64,000 nucleotides of DNA from Paenibacillus vietnamensis (lineage in GTDB: Bacteria > Bacillota > Bacilli > Paenibacillales > Paenibacillaceae): the NCBI RefSeq assembly GCF_020169515.1, contig NZ_JAHMHW010000001.1:930001-994000 (forward strand), read 5' to 3'. Under the pieces are notes generated by a model that was given only the letters and a program-made list of their open reading frames with translations, was not told the DNA's origin and did no database searches. Of this stretch, positions 1-8,225 are shown piece by piece. Each line of letters begins with the position of its first letter. Position 1 is the first letter of the stretch. Made by a program: the position numbers and the translations under genes.

Positions 1-1
1 A

Positions 2-166
2 GCCAAACGGCTGCTAGCGCAAAGCGAAAGCCGGATTTATGATGTAGCAGGAGCCGCCGGCTTTAAGGATGTCAAATATTTTAGCAAAATGTTCAAAAAA
101 ACGACGGGATTCACTCCGGTCGAATACAGGGATAAGCATCGGCCGTCCGGGCCGCCATGCAGCTAG
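2..166 (+). CDS. C-terminal end of an AraC-type (YesN-like) response regulator, partial
   Basis: The open frame entering from the left edge reads AKRLLAQSES, then DVAGAAGFKDVKYFSKMFKK and TGFTPVEYR. This is the second helix-turn-helix of an AraC/HTH_18 domain with its typical F-x-K-x-F-K-K-x-x-G-x-x-P-x-x-Y-R ending. Only the last 54 codons are present, so the receiver part is inferred. It ends 16 bases before a solute-binding lipoprotein gene, the usual place of a YesN-type regulator that controls an adjacent sugar transporter. A stand-alone AraC regulator cannot be excluded. Confidence 0.8.
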   Translation, partial: AKRLLAQSESRIYDVAGAAGFKDVKYFSKMFKKTTGFTPVEYRDKHRPSGPPCS

Positions 167-182
167 AAGGAGGTATTCCGAA

Positions 183-1454
183 ATGGCTCTCCGTTCGATT
201 TTCATAGCTTTTTTGGCTGTTGGTTGGCTATCCGGATGCGGAGGGCAGGCGGTCATCACCGATCCGGAACAGGTTGAAACGCTTCACGGCAAAGACAGCA
301 CCGATATTACGTTCTGGCACAGTTACAGCGATGAAGAAACGCGGGTTCTCGAGGAGCAGCTTATTCCCGAATTTGAACGGCTGCACCCGGATATTCGTGT
401 CCATTCCATTAACGTGGCCGTCAATAACGAATTAAGGAATACGTTGATTTCTCTGGCCTCTTCCTATCGGGGGCCTGATGTCGTCCGGATCGAACTCGCT
501 TGGGTACCCGAGTTTACAACCAAAAGACTTCTGGTGCCGCTAAACGAATATTTCGGTGATGACGAAGATATCCTCCCACTTTTTCATAAGGAGGCCATGA
601 GAGTCGGCTTTGACCAGGAACAATTATATTCCCTGCCGCTTGATATTTATGTGAAATCGGCTATTTTTAACCGGGAGCTGCTCGAACAGGCGGGTTATTC
701 GGAGCCGCCGCGAACGCTTCAGGAAGTGATCATGGTCGCCAGGCAAAACCATTATACGATCGGTCTCGGGGGATGGGAGCCATGGGATACGCTTCCTTAT
801 ATCTACAGCCTCGGTGGAGCAATGATAAATGATGATTTTACCAAATCGAGCGGATTTTTAAACAGCGATAACACGGTTCATGCCGTCAGCCAGTTAAAGT
901 CGCTTTACAAGGAAAAGCTGCTTCATTTTTCGAGCATAAACGACCGCAGCGACAATTGGAGCGGAGTCAAAACAGGAAATGTGCTTATGACGGATGAAGG
1001 ACCATGGTATTATAGCAAGCTGGAGAGAGCCGAACTGGACCGGGCCTTGAAGCAGACGATTCCAATAACGTTTCCGAGCGGCAGCGGCTCGGCTTCGATT
1101 ATGGGCGGCAATCATTTGGTCATTATGAAAGGCAGCCAAGCTCCTGCTCAAGCATGGACGTTTATGAAATGGATGACCGGAAAGGAAGCGCAGCTGACAA
1201 TGGCGGCAACCGGATTGATCCCGACCAACCAGGAAGCGCGTTTTGCTTGGACGGTTAACCGGGATTCTTACCTTTATCCTTTTGTGGAAGCCACGGATGA
1301 CGCATTTCTGCGTCCGCCGGTTGAAAACTGGGGGAATATCGAACAAATCTATACCGGATACATGAGCAAAATATTTCTTGACGAAATGACCGTTCAAGCA
1401 GGGCTGGACCGTGCCGCGGCGGAAATCGACGTCCTTTTGAACGACAATAACTAA
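183..1454 (+). CDS. Extracellular solute-binding lipoprotein of a carbohydrate ABC transporter
   Basis: The product is 423 residues. It opens with a short lipoprotein signal (MALRSIFIAFLAVGWLSGCG) whose lipobox is LSGC, so it should be anchored on the outer face of the membrane. The mature part has the family-1 binding-protein pattern (TFWHSYSDEE, then LIPEFERLHPDI, later GGNHLVIM and AWTFMKWM). I chose the ATG at 183 because AAGGAGG lies 9 bases upstream at 167-173; an in-frame ATG at 69 lies inside the preceding regulator gene. No permease genes follow, since the next gene is convergent, so this receptor is orphaned from its membrane partners here. The substrate is probably an oligosaccharide, by inference only. 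Confidence 0.88.
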   Translation: MALRSIFIAFLAVGWLSGCGGQAVITDPEQVETLHGKDSTDITFWHSYSDEETRVLEEQLIPEFERLHPDIRVHSINVAVNNELRNTLISLASSYRGPDVVRIELAWVPEFTTKRLLVPLNEYFGDDEDILPLFHKEAMRVGFDQEQLYSLPLDIYVKSAIFNRELLEQAGYSEPPRTLQEVIMVARQNHYTIGLGGWEPWDTLPYIYSLGGAMINDDFTKSSGFLNSDNTVHAVSQLKSLYKEKLLHFSSINDRSDNWSGVKTGNVLMTDEGPWYYSKLERAELDRALKQTIPITFPSGSGSASIMGGNHLVIMKGSQAPAQAWTFMKWMTGKEAQLTMAATGLIPTNQEARFAWTVNRDSYLYPFVEATDDAFLRPPVENWGNIEQIYTGYMSKIFLDEMTVQAGLDRAAAEIDVLLNDNN

Positions 1455-1462
1455 TTGAACAT

Positions 1463-1969
1463 CTAGGATTTGTCACCGTAATAAATATGTTTGGCAGTTA
1501 CAGTCCCGCTCGCAAGCTTAAAAATACCGAATGAATACAAGGGCTGCTTTCTCTTATCCGTTGGCGATCCGGGATTAAAGACGAGCAGTCCGGCTGATCG
1601 CTTCAGCACTGGAATATGGGAATGGCCGTAGATCAGCACATCCAAAGAAACATTTTTGAAAGCTTCCAACGCACGTGCTTCTGTATCTATTCGTTTCCCG
1701 GTGCCATGTCCGTGAACGATACCCATTTTTACACCATCAAGCTCTATGAGCCTCCGGAATCCAAACTTGTGAATAATGTCCGCTCCGTCATTGTTACCTG
1801 CGACACCGTAAACCGGAGCGAATGCGGCCAATGACTCGTACACGGAAAGGTTCGTCCAATCCCCCGCGTGAATGATCGCTTTTGCCGTTTTCAGCTCGCG
1901 AAGCAGCCGGTCCGGCAGCTTTTTGTTCATTCTGGGCATATGCGTATCCGATACGACGACGATTTTCAT
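1463..1969 (-). CDS. YfcE/MJ0936-type metallophosphoesterase
   Basis: The 168-residue product carries all motifs of the small binuclear-metal phosphodiesterase family: SDTHMPR near the N-terminus, HAGDWT, GNNDG, the histidine pair in YGHSHIP and NPGSPT. Members hydrolyse phosphodiester model substrates using Mn or similar metals in the cytoplasm; the natural substrate is usually unknown. The length is normal for the family. The start is supported by a GAGGTC site about 8 bases upstream. The gene converges with the lipoprotein gene, with only 8 bases between them, and no clear terminator is seen there. Confidence 0.87.
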   Translation of the reverse strand: MKIVVVSDTHMPRMNKKLPDRLLRELKTAKAIIHAGDWTNLSVYESLAAFAPVYGVAGNNDGADIIHKFGFRRLIELDGVKMGIVHGHGTGKRIDTEARALEAFKNVSLDVLIYGHSHIPVLKRSAGLLVFNPGSPTDKRKQPLYSFGIFKLASGTVTAKHIYYGDKS

Positions 1970-2105
1970 ATGAACCGACCTCGATTCCTTCTCTTCCTGT
2001 TCTTTATACGAACTTCATATTTCATCAACTATAACAATAAGACAAGAAGCCATGCAATGACGAAAATAGCGACCGCCCTGTTGCTTACAGTGAATGTGAA
2101 CAGCA

Positions 2106-2130
2106 TGCCGATTGAATCGGCAGTTTTTTT
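2106..2130 (+). terminator. Intrinsic terminator-like hairpin
   Basis: TGCCGAT, a 3-base loop and ATCGGCA are followed by a run of seven T. No gene ends just upstream on the plus strand, so it may end a transcript from a lost or very small gene, or act in the pectate-lyase leader. Confidence 0.55.
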
Positions 2131-2355
2131 ATTTGCCGGTACGGTTGGTTAAATTCGCCTATATTAGGGCGGAAATCACCCGTTGAGGTGAAGCGGCAAA
2201 TCCATTATGTTGGGAACAGCAGCTAATGGAAGCACAGCTGTGATGTATCATTCCAAAATTTCGAGGTGATCCGGAGGTGAATGAATGTCAGAGATCGGCA
2301 GCTGAGCCGCCAATCTTGTTGAAAGGAATATACGTGGTGTCTGTCCTTCAAATTT

Positions 2356-2369
2356 TGTAAGCGCTTTTT
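2356..2369 (+). promoter_or_regulatory. Possible cre (CcpA) site upstream of pectate lyase
   Basis: TGTAAGCGCTTTTT matches 12 of 14 positions of the Firmicute catabolite-response consensus TGWAANCGNTNWCA, missing only the last CA. It lies about 40 bases before the pectate lyase start, where CcpA binding would block transcription when preferred sugars are present. Catabolite repression of pectinases is common in Bacilli; the site itself is inferred from the match alone. Confidence 0.4.
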
Positions 2370-2410
2370 ATGTAAGCGATGAAACGAAATATCAAATGGA
2401 GGTACTGGGA

Positions 2411-4057
2411 ATGACCAAAAAAATGTCGATGAAAAGGTGTCTCGTATTCACTTTGATTATTGCATTAGCGGCTGCATTAACGCCTACAGTATTTGCCAAT
2501 GACGCACCCGGAAGTGCCGATCCTGCACCGCCCGCTGCCCGTGTCTCCGATAAGATCATTATTCATGATGCCGATAAAATAGATCGAACGAAAGATTCTA
2601 TCCAAAAAAGGTATGCCCAAGCCAAACGAATCAATGTTCTGCAAATTCTGGATCTTGTGAAATATGACGAAGGCATTAAACGAATTGGACAGACATTTAA
2701 AAATACGTTAGAGGCGCCAGGCGGGGCAAGCAATCGTTATCTCCGCATTGGGATTAAAGATGGGAAAGGGCTGCTGGATCTGACGGCTCTAAATGGTTCT
2801 TCCGGCCAAATCGGGGTGCATATCAATGCCGGTGTCGATGTAAGCAAAACGACAAACGGGATGTACTATACGATGAAGAACGAAATTACCGACGAAAGGG
2901 ATATCGGCCATGTAGCTCCTTTACATTTGATCGACTGGCGGAATTACACGGCGGATACCGCTTCTTTTGATACGATGCTCCGGCTGGAAACTACATTATG
3001 GGATGTTGATGATGCCTTTATTGAAATCCTGCTTCCTTACCAAGCCGAAATTAACATTCATGAGATCTACCTGTTTGTAGAAAAGGAAGTGCCGGGATTC
3101 AGCGATATGCATGAAAGGATTACCGGAGGTGCCGGAGCGGCAGCGGACAATATTCATGTCATTCATAATGCTGCTGAATTTGTAGAAGCAATAAATCAAG
3201 TAACAGCAGCAGGAAAAGAACCTTCCATTATTTACATCGATGGAACCGTTAAATATGAAGATTGGGTCGCAGCAACCGGAAAAACGGAGCGTGCGATTTC
3301 GATCGGTTCCTCGGTTCAAAACTTGTCCATTATCGGTGTTGCCGATCGGGGAATATTGGACGGCTCAGGCTTAAAAATTCATGGGCACAATATTATCGTC
3401 GAAAACTTGACGATTCAATACGTGAAAGCAAAAGACGGCATTGAAATTAACAATGCTACCGACATATGGGTCAGACACAATAGCTTTATTGACGGCGGCA
3501 GACAGCTTCCCGAAGGGGAAAGATTTGATGAATTAATGTCGATTAAAAATAATGCGCAGCATGTCATTGTTTCCTGGAATCATTTTAAAGACAGCAATCG
3601 GGTGCTCTTGGTCGGAAGCAATGACGAAGTGGATGCTTTACCGGACCGCAGACTCATTTTCCACCATAACTTTGTAGAAAATGTAACACAGCGTGTACCG
3701 CTTTATCGCGGCGGACATGCTCATATTTACAACAACTATATTAAAAACGTTAATCTTTCCGCATCCAATGTTCGCAGCAACGCAAAAATGAGATTTGAAA
3801 ACAATTATTATCAAGATGTGAAAGACCCAATCGGCGATTTCCATGGTTTAATTCCAGGCCGTTATGAACTGAGCGGTAACATCTTCAGCCATTCAACGGG
3901 CAGTCAGCCGACGGAATCCACGATAACCATTAACTTCAAAGATTACCAGTATCATCTGGATCCTGCTGAAGAAGTGCCTGCAATTGTAACGGAGGGGGCA
4001 GGAGCCGGGAAAATCGGGCAGGACTTGGAGTTTATTGAGAGCTTGGTTCAAAGCTGA
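2411..4057 (+). CDS. Secreted pectate lyase, polysaccharide lyase family 1
   Basis: The 548-residue product begins with a Sec signal peptide that probably ends at VFA-ND near residue 30. Residues about 60-230 form a separate beta-rich module without clear family. The C-terminal half is a parallel beta-helix with the PL1 landmarks: NLTIQYVKAKDGIEIN, IWVRHNSFIDGG, VIVSWNHFKDSNRVLLVGSND and RRLIFHHNFVENVTQRVPLYRGG. The last segment holds the conserved R-x-P-x-x-R-x-G, whose arginine abstracts the C5 proton of polygalacturonate. Calcium-binding aspartates are expected in the middle motifs. GGAGGT lies 7 bases before the ATG at 2411; an in-frame ATG at 2396 overlaps this site and is rejected. Confidence 0.92.
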   Translation: MTKKMSMKRCLVFTLIIALAAALTPTVFANDAPGSADPAPPAARVSDKIIIHDADKIDRTKDSIQKRYAQAKRINVLQILDLVKYDEGIKRIGQTFKNTLEAPGGASNRYLRIGIKDGKGLLDLTALNGSSGQIGVHINAGVDVSKTTNGMYYTMKNEITDERDIGHVAPLHLIDWRNYTADTASFDTMLRLETTLWDVDDAFIEILLPYQAEINIHEIYLFVEKEVPGFSDMHERITGGAGAAADNIHVIHNAAEFVEAINQVTAAGKEPSIIYIDGTVKYEDWVAATGKTERAISIGSSVQNLSIIGVADRGILDGSGLKIHGHNIIVENLTIQYVKAKDGIEINNATDIWVRHNSFIDGGRQLPEGERFDELMSIKNNAQHVIVSWNHFKDSNRVLLVGSNDEVDALPDRRLIFHHNFVENVTQRVPLYRGGHAHIYNNYIKNVNLSASNVRSNAKMRFENNYYQDVKDPIGDFHGLIPGRYELSGNIFSHSTGSQPTESTITINFKDYQYHLDPAEEVPAIVTEGAGAGKIGQDLEFIESLVQS

Positions 4058-4139
4058 CAAAATAGCAATCGAGAAGAAATGCAGTTAGAATTTTCTGGTA
4101 TAATTGATTTTGGAATATCCACATTAAGGAGGTTATGGA

Positions 4140-4574
4140 ATGGGAGCGGCAAAGCCGGTAGTACTGACAGTAGAAACGATTGTTCATTCCCCGGTTGAAA
4201 GCGTATGGGAATATTGGACGGATCCAAAGCATATTACGCAATGGAGCAAGGCGTCCGATGACTGGCACACGCCACACGCCGAGAACGATTTAAGGCCCGG
4301 CGGTAAATTTTTATCAAGAATGGAAGCGAAGGACGGCAGTTTCGGCTTTGATTTCGGCGGAGAGTACGACGAAGTAATTATTAACGAGAGCATCTCTTAT
4401 ACGCTCGGCGACGGCAGAAAAGTGAAGATTGATTTTCTTCGCAAAGACAATGATACGCAGATCATCGAATCGTTCGAAGCGGAAGAAACCAATGCCATCG
4501 AGATGCAGCAGGCCGGATGGCAGGCGATTTTGGACAACTTCAAGAAGTATGCGGAAACCGCTACAGTAAGATAA
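4140..4574 (+). CDS. SRPBCC/AHSA1-like ligand-binding protein
   Basis: The 144-residue protein has the START-like helix-grip pattern: VETIVHSPVESVWEYWTDP at the N-terminus, FDFGGEYDEVI in the middle and a final helix QQAGWQAILDNFKKYAE. Such proteins bind hydrophobic ligands or, in AHSA1, stimulate Hsp90; the function in small bacterial members is mostly unknown. AAGGAGGT precedes the ATG. The gene stands alone and ends before a strong hairpin. Confidence 0.82.
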   Translation: MGAAKPVVLTVETIVHSPVESVWEYWTDPKHITQWSKASDDWHTPHAENDLRPGGKFLSRMEAKDGSFGFDFGGEYDEVIINESISYTLGDGRKVKIDFLRKDNDTQIIESFEAEETNAIEMQQAGWQAILDNFKKYAETATVR

Positions 4575-4597
4575 AATAATCTATCGGACATTTAGCA

Positions 4598-4625
4598 GCG
4601 CATGCCGGCATCGGCATGCGCTTTA
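4598..4625 (+). terminator. Intrinsic terminator after the SRPBCC gene
   Basis: GCGCATGCCG and CGGCATGCGC form a perfect 10-bp stem around a 4-base loop, followed by a short T tract (TTTACTT). Confidence 0.6.
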
Positions 4626-4833
4626 CTTATATAGAAAGATTTAGTCGGCACAAATATTATGGCGAATTTCCGGGAGTTTGCTCGTACCTTGACTAGTTTT
4701 GGAGAGATCGCTTACGGCAGAAACATTTTCCTCCGAGGCAACGTTATTAGGTTACATTCGCTGGCCCGCTTCCGCATACGCTCTATTTCTTCTTACGCGG
4801 TTCCGGCAGAAATCCTATAGGAGGACTGCAAAG

Positions 4834-6894
4834 ATGAGGAAAATCGCACTAACATTGCTCGCATTATCGTTGCTGCTTGGAATTGTCATCCCGGCCGCGG
4901 CAGCGGCGACGCTCACGACGGAGCAGAAGTTTCAAGTGCTCAAACAGCATGGAATTATGACCGGATTCGAGGACGGGTCATCCCGGCTGAACGAATCCAT
5001 GTCCCGCGAACAGTTCGCTGCCGTACTCTACAAGCTTCTCGAATTGCCCCGTTCCAATTCTACGCCCGGCTTCGTTGATGTACTGAAAACACGCTGGTCG
5101 TTTACTGCAGTCCAAGCGGTGCGCAGTGCGGGTCTTATGGTCGGCAAAGGGAATAACCGGTTCGAGCCGACCGCCCCGGTGAAGGTCGAAGAGTTGGCCG
5201 CCGTGCTGCTGAAGGTCAACAATGTCCCCGCTAATCCGAACATCGGCTTCGAAGGTAAAGTTTCAGCCTGGGCAAAGGCGGCGGTAGGAACCGCTCTAAG
5301 CAAAGGCTGGATCTCCACTCGGAACGACTATACGGTTAACGCCACGCGAGGCGTGCTCGTGGAAGCAGTCTACGCCGTCTATACCGGCTGGGACAGTGCG
5401 CTCGATGTGAAGTCAGTTGAAGGAGTAGGCGTCCAAACGGTGCGAGTGAACCTGAAAGCGAAGACCGACTCGGCGGATATCGGCCGTTTCAATCTGCGGG
5501 ACGATCTCGGCAACGTTGTGCCGATCCTTCTCTCGACTGTAGGCGGAGACGGGATGTCGGTATTTCTCACGACGGGTGTCCAGCTTGAGAACCGAACGCA
5601 TTATTTATCCATCGACGGTAAGACTTGGACATACACTTCGGCGCGTTCGGACATGACGAAGCCGACGATAACTGCGTTCGACCGGGTATCGGCTCGCGTC
5701 TATATCCTGACATTCTCCGAGCCGCTCGATAACGGAACGGCTACTAATCCCGCGAACTACTCGTTCTCCGGCGGGTTGAAGCTAACGACGCTGCAGCTCT
5801 CATCGGACAAGAGACTAGTCACGTTCACTACGTCGAGCCAGTCGGATAACGCCCGGTACTGGCTGACCGTCAAGAACATCAAGGATCTCGCCGGCAACGT
5901 TATGGACACGCGATCGGATTTGTCCATCGTTGGCAGCGATGACGCAACAAAACCGACGATCATCGATTTTAAGGTAAATGCGGATGCGTCATTGACGGTC
6001 AAATTCAGCGAGAAAGTGAATCGGGACTTTGCCGTGCAGACCGGACGGTACAGCATTGGCGGCTTGGCGGTCGTGTCGGCGAGTCTGGACAGCGAGGGAC
6101 GTACCGTCACGCTGCGGACATCCGCCCAACAGGACAAAACCGTATACAGCCTTACGGTGACGGGGATACCCGATCTGGCTGGCAACGTGATGGATACGAA
6201 AACAGGTCTTCTGTTCGGGGGGATCTCCAATCCGATTCTGCCGGTGAAGCTCCAGAGCATAGCCGCGGTAAACGAGAACACGATCGAGGTCACGTTCGAT
6301 AGAGACATCAAGGACACGGACATCGGTTCGTTAGCCGTAACGATTCTCAAGGACAACGGCGCCAACGTCTCCATGTCCGGCTGGAGCAAATATGCCGTCC
6401 GCAAGGCAGGAACAAATAGAGCCGTTACCGTCCAATTCCGCACGGGAACCGCTTCAAACCCCAGCTTGTTCCAACCAGGCCACGTATACACGGCGAGAGT
6501 AACGGGCGTCTCGTCACTCCTCACACAGGATGGGGCGAACGAAACTGCGTTTGCAGGAACTATAGCCGCCAACGAGGCTCCGTATGCGAAACAAGTGATT
6601 GTCCCCAGCCGGACAACGATAAAGGTTATATTTAGCGAACCGGTAAAAAATGTGAACGAGACGTACTTCGCGGTGAAGGAACAGGGAGGAGATGCCGTCG
6701 TCATTTCCCACGACGAGTTGAACAACACGGGCGCAGTTGTCACCGAAGTGACGCTGAAGCTGTCCAAGGACATGACTCCCGGCCAGGTGTATTATCTCAC
6801 GTTCAAACCGGGCATTACCGACGCGGCAGGTTTTAACGGTTGGACGACAAAAAACGGGAACGAGGATATCAGCATCCTTTTCACCGGAATTTAA
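4834..6894 (+). CDS. S-layer-homology surface protein with Big_5/Ig-like repeats
   Basis: The 686-residue product starts with a signal peptide ending near AAAAATL. Residues about 28-180 contain three SLH-like units (for example MSREQFAAVLYKLLEL and PVKVEELAAVLLKV), which in Gram-positive bacteria anchor proteins to pyruvylated wall polymers. The rest is a series of about 100-residue Ig-like units with the signature TFSEPLDNGTATNPANY or KFSEKVNRDF and a GxxDLAGNVMDT ending, as in Big_5 modules of Paenibacillus S-layer proteins. I chose the ATG at 4834 because AGGAGG sits 8 bases upstream. No catalytic domain is seen, so a structural or adhesive role is likely. A strong terminator follows. Confidence 0.87.
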   Translation: MRKIALTLLALSLLLGIVIPAAAAATLTTEQKFQVLKQHGIMTGFEDGSSRLNESMSREQFAAVLYKLLELPRSNSTPGFVDVLKTRWSFTAVQAVRSAGLMVGKGNNRFEPTAPVKVEELAAVLLKVNNVPANPNIGFEGKVSAWAKAAVGTALSKGWISTRNDYTVNATRGVLVEAVYAVYTGWDSALDVKSVEGVGVQTVRVNLKAKTDSADIGRFNLRDDLGNVVPILLSTVGGDGMSVFLTTGVQLENRTHYLSIDGKTWTYTSARSDMTKPTITAFDRVSARVYILTFSEPLDNGTATNPANYSFSGGLKLTTLQLSSDKRLVTFTTSSQSDNARYWLTVKNIKDLAGNVMDTRSDLSIVGSDDATKPTIIDFKVNADASLTVKFSEKVNRDFAVQTGRYSIGGLAVVSASLDSEGRTVTLRTSAQQDKTVYSLTVTGIPDLAGNVMDTKTGLLFGGISNPILPVKLQSIAAVNENTIEVTFDRDIKDTDIGSLAVTILKDNGANVSMSGWSKYAVRKAGTNRAVTVQFRTGTASNPSLFQPGHVYTARVTGVSSLLTQDGANETAFAGTIAANEAPYAKQVIVPSRTTIKVIFSEPVKNVNETYFAVKEQGGDAVVISHDELNNTGAVVTEVTLKLSKDMTPGQVYYLTFKPGITDAAGFNGWTTKNGNEDISILFTGI

Positions 6895-6913
6895 AACGCA
6901 AATGAATGAATCG

Positions 6914-6966
6914 GGTACCCATACCTTGGACACTTAACAAAGTGTTTAGGGATGGGTACCTTTTTT
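6914..6966 (+). terminator. Intrinsic terminator after the SLH protein gene
   Basis: GGTACCCAT pairs with ATGGGTACC, with a second nested stem CACTT/AAGTG inside, followed by TTTTTT. Confidence 0.85.
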
Positions 6967-7063
6967 GGGGACAGCGGCGGCGTGTAAGTAGCTAAGCAGG
7001 AGTGTTCTAGAGCGAAAGATCCGCATAAACTAGATAAATGTGAATAAGGAGGGCGAATTACCT

Positions 7064-7558
7064 ATGAGATTTACGGTAAGGTATATACCTCTGAACCGAA
7101 TTAAAGCCGGCGGCATTTCTGTCAAAATAACTCAACGGATTAAGGATTTGCGTAAAAAAGCTCACGATTGCATGAACTTGCTCATTGTTCGCAAGAGCAG
7201 GGCGGAAGGCGGTTATATTGTCATAAGCGGTCATAATCATTTTGATTTCCTCAAAAAGCATACAAAGAAAAAAACCGTAGCCTGTCTGGTGGATGAAAGC
7301 AAGGTTTCCGCAAAAATATCTTCGTTTATTTACCATATCCGGAAGCCAAAACTGCCAAGTTATGTCCCTTATGTTAAACCTGAAAGGTTGGTCGGAAGCA
7401 GCTGGTCCATTATAAAAAGATACCTTAAACAAGATCCGCGTTTCAAACGCTTATCCCGGTCTCAACAAATAAAAGTTCTCCGAATAGGACTCCAATATAA
7501 AAGGACGACGATCACCTCAATGAAAGCCAAAGTTGACGAGTTTCTCGGAAAGCCTTAA
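7064..7558 (+). CDS. Small protein with a ParB/sulfiredoxin-like N-terminal domain
   Basis: The 164-residue basic protein begins MRFTVRYIPLNRIKAGG. Through residue about 80 it follows the ParB-N pattern: an initial I-P-L-x-x-I strand, a helix, LLIVRKS, then GGYIVISGHNHFDFLKKH. The usual G-x-R-R nucleotide or phosphate loop of ParB is replaced by G-H-N-H. The C-terminal half (WSIIKRYLKQDPRFKRLSRSQQIKVLRIG) is helical and unassigned. The start at 7064 has AAGGAGG 10 bases upstream; a GTG at 7040 precedes that site and is less likely. There is no partition partner nearby, so a chromosome-segregation role is not implied. Confidence 0.6.
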   Translation: MRFTVRYIPLNRIKAGGISVKITQRIKDLRKKAHDCMNLLIVRKSRAEGGYIVISGHNHFDFLKKHTKKKTVACLVDESKVSAKISSFIYHIRKPKLPSYVPYVKPERLVGSSWSIIKRYLKQDPRFKRLSRSQQIKVLRIGLQYKRTTITSMKAKVDEFLGKP

Positions 7559-7628
7559 CCGATTGCCGAAATTCTGATATTCTATTGAAAGCAGGAAACA
7601 AGACAACCAGGAGAAGAGGGCGCATCTC

Positions 7629-8132
7629 ATGAAGCTTATTTTTCCACAAGTAAACACAGCAGAAGAAATCGCAGAGATTGCCCGACTGGCGTCACAAATT
7701 TGGCGGGAATATTATGTATCCATCATTACAATCGAGCAAATTGATTATATGATCGACAAGTTCCAATCGGTTCCAGCGATCCATGATCAGATTCATCACC
7801 AGGGCTACGAATATTATTTGATCCGTCATGAAGGAGCCGCGGCCGGATATCTGTCGGTCAGACAAGAAGAAGGGAAGCTCTTCCTGAGCAAGTTTTATAT
7901 CAGCAAGGAGTACCGGGGACGCGGTTATGCCAGCCAAGCGATGGTTTTCCTCGAGCAGCTTTGCAAAGACCGAAACCTGACCCATATCTGGCTGACGGTC
8001 AATCGTCATAACGAATCCAGTATTGCGGTATATGAGAAAAAAGGCTTCCGGATCGTAAGGGAGCATATTGCGGATATCGGAAATGGGTTAGTTATGGATG
8101 ATTACATGATGGAAAAAGAAATTTCGGTCTAA
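7629..8132 (+). CDS. GNAT-family N-acetyltransferase
   Basis: The 167-residue product has the GNAT fold signature: a beta-4 strand KLFLSKFYI followed by the acetyl-CoA pyrophosphate loop YRGRGYASQAM (R-x-x-G-x-A type), then LTVNRHNESSIAVYEKKGF, the usual beta-5/alpha-4 element. It should transfer an acetyl group from acetyl-CoA to an amine; the acceptor is unknown. An AGGAGAAG site lies upstream. It converges with the MFS gene across a shared terminator. Confidence 0.88.
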   Translation: MKLIFPQVNTAEEIAEIARLASQIWREYYVSIITIEQIDYMIDKFQSVPAIHDQIHHQGYEYYLIRHEGAAAGYLSVRQEEGKLFLSKFYISKEYRGRGYASQAMVFLEQLCKDRNLTHIWLTVNRHNESSIAVYEKKGFRIVREHIADIGNGLVMDDYMMEKEISV

Positions 8133-8163
8133 AGCTGAAAATTCATAAACTGCATCAAAAAAA

Positions 8164-8204
8164 CAGCCCCATGAACCGCCTGTATAGGTGTTCATGGGGC
8201 TTTC
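8164..8204. terminator. Bidirectional terminator between GNAT and MFS genes
   Basis: AGCCCCATGAAC pairs with GTTCATGGGGCT. It is flanked by an A run on the left and a short T run on the right, so it can serve both convergent genes. Confidence 0.8.
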
Positions 8205-8225
8205 CGTTCCTATGAAGCATCAAGC

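Larger units (their letters stand above)
1970..2410. other. Intergenic region between phosphodiesterase and pectate lyase genes
   Basis: About 440 bases separate the divergent genes. It holds an intrinsic-terminator-like hairpin at 2106-2130, a cre-like box at 2356-2369 and a very short ATG frame at 2285-2305 (MSEIGS) behind a good CGGAGGTG ribosome site. On the minus strand, an ATG near 2104 opens a 25-codon hydrophobic frame that I cannot assign. The TGTAAGCG string occurs twice (2356 and 2371). No other gene is supported. Confidence 0.6.

Noticed and set aside
5757-6773. 338-codon minus-strand frame inside the SLH protein gene
   Set aside because: It is an antisense shadow of a GC-biased coding region; no ribosome site and no recognisable domain.
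7064-7558. Chromosome-partition (parABS) system
   Set aside because: Only a distant ParB-like domain is present; no ParA gene and no parS-like palindromes nearby.
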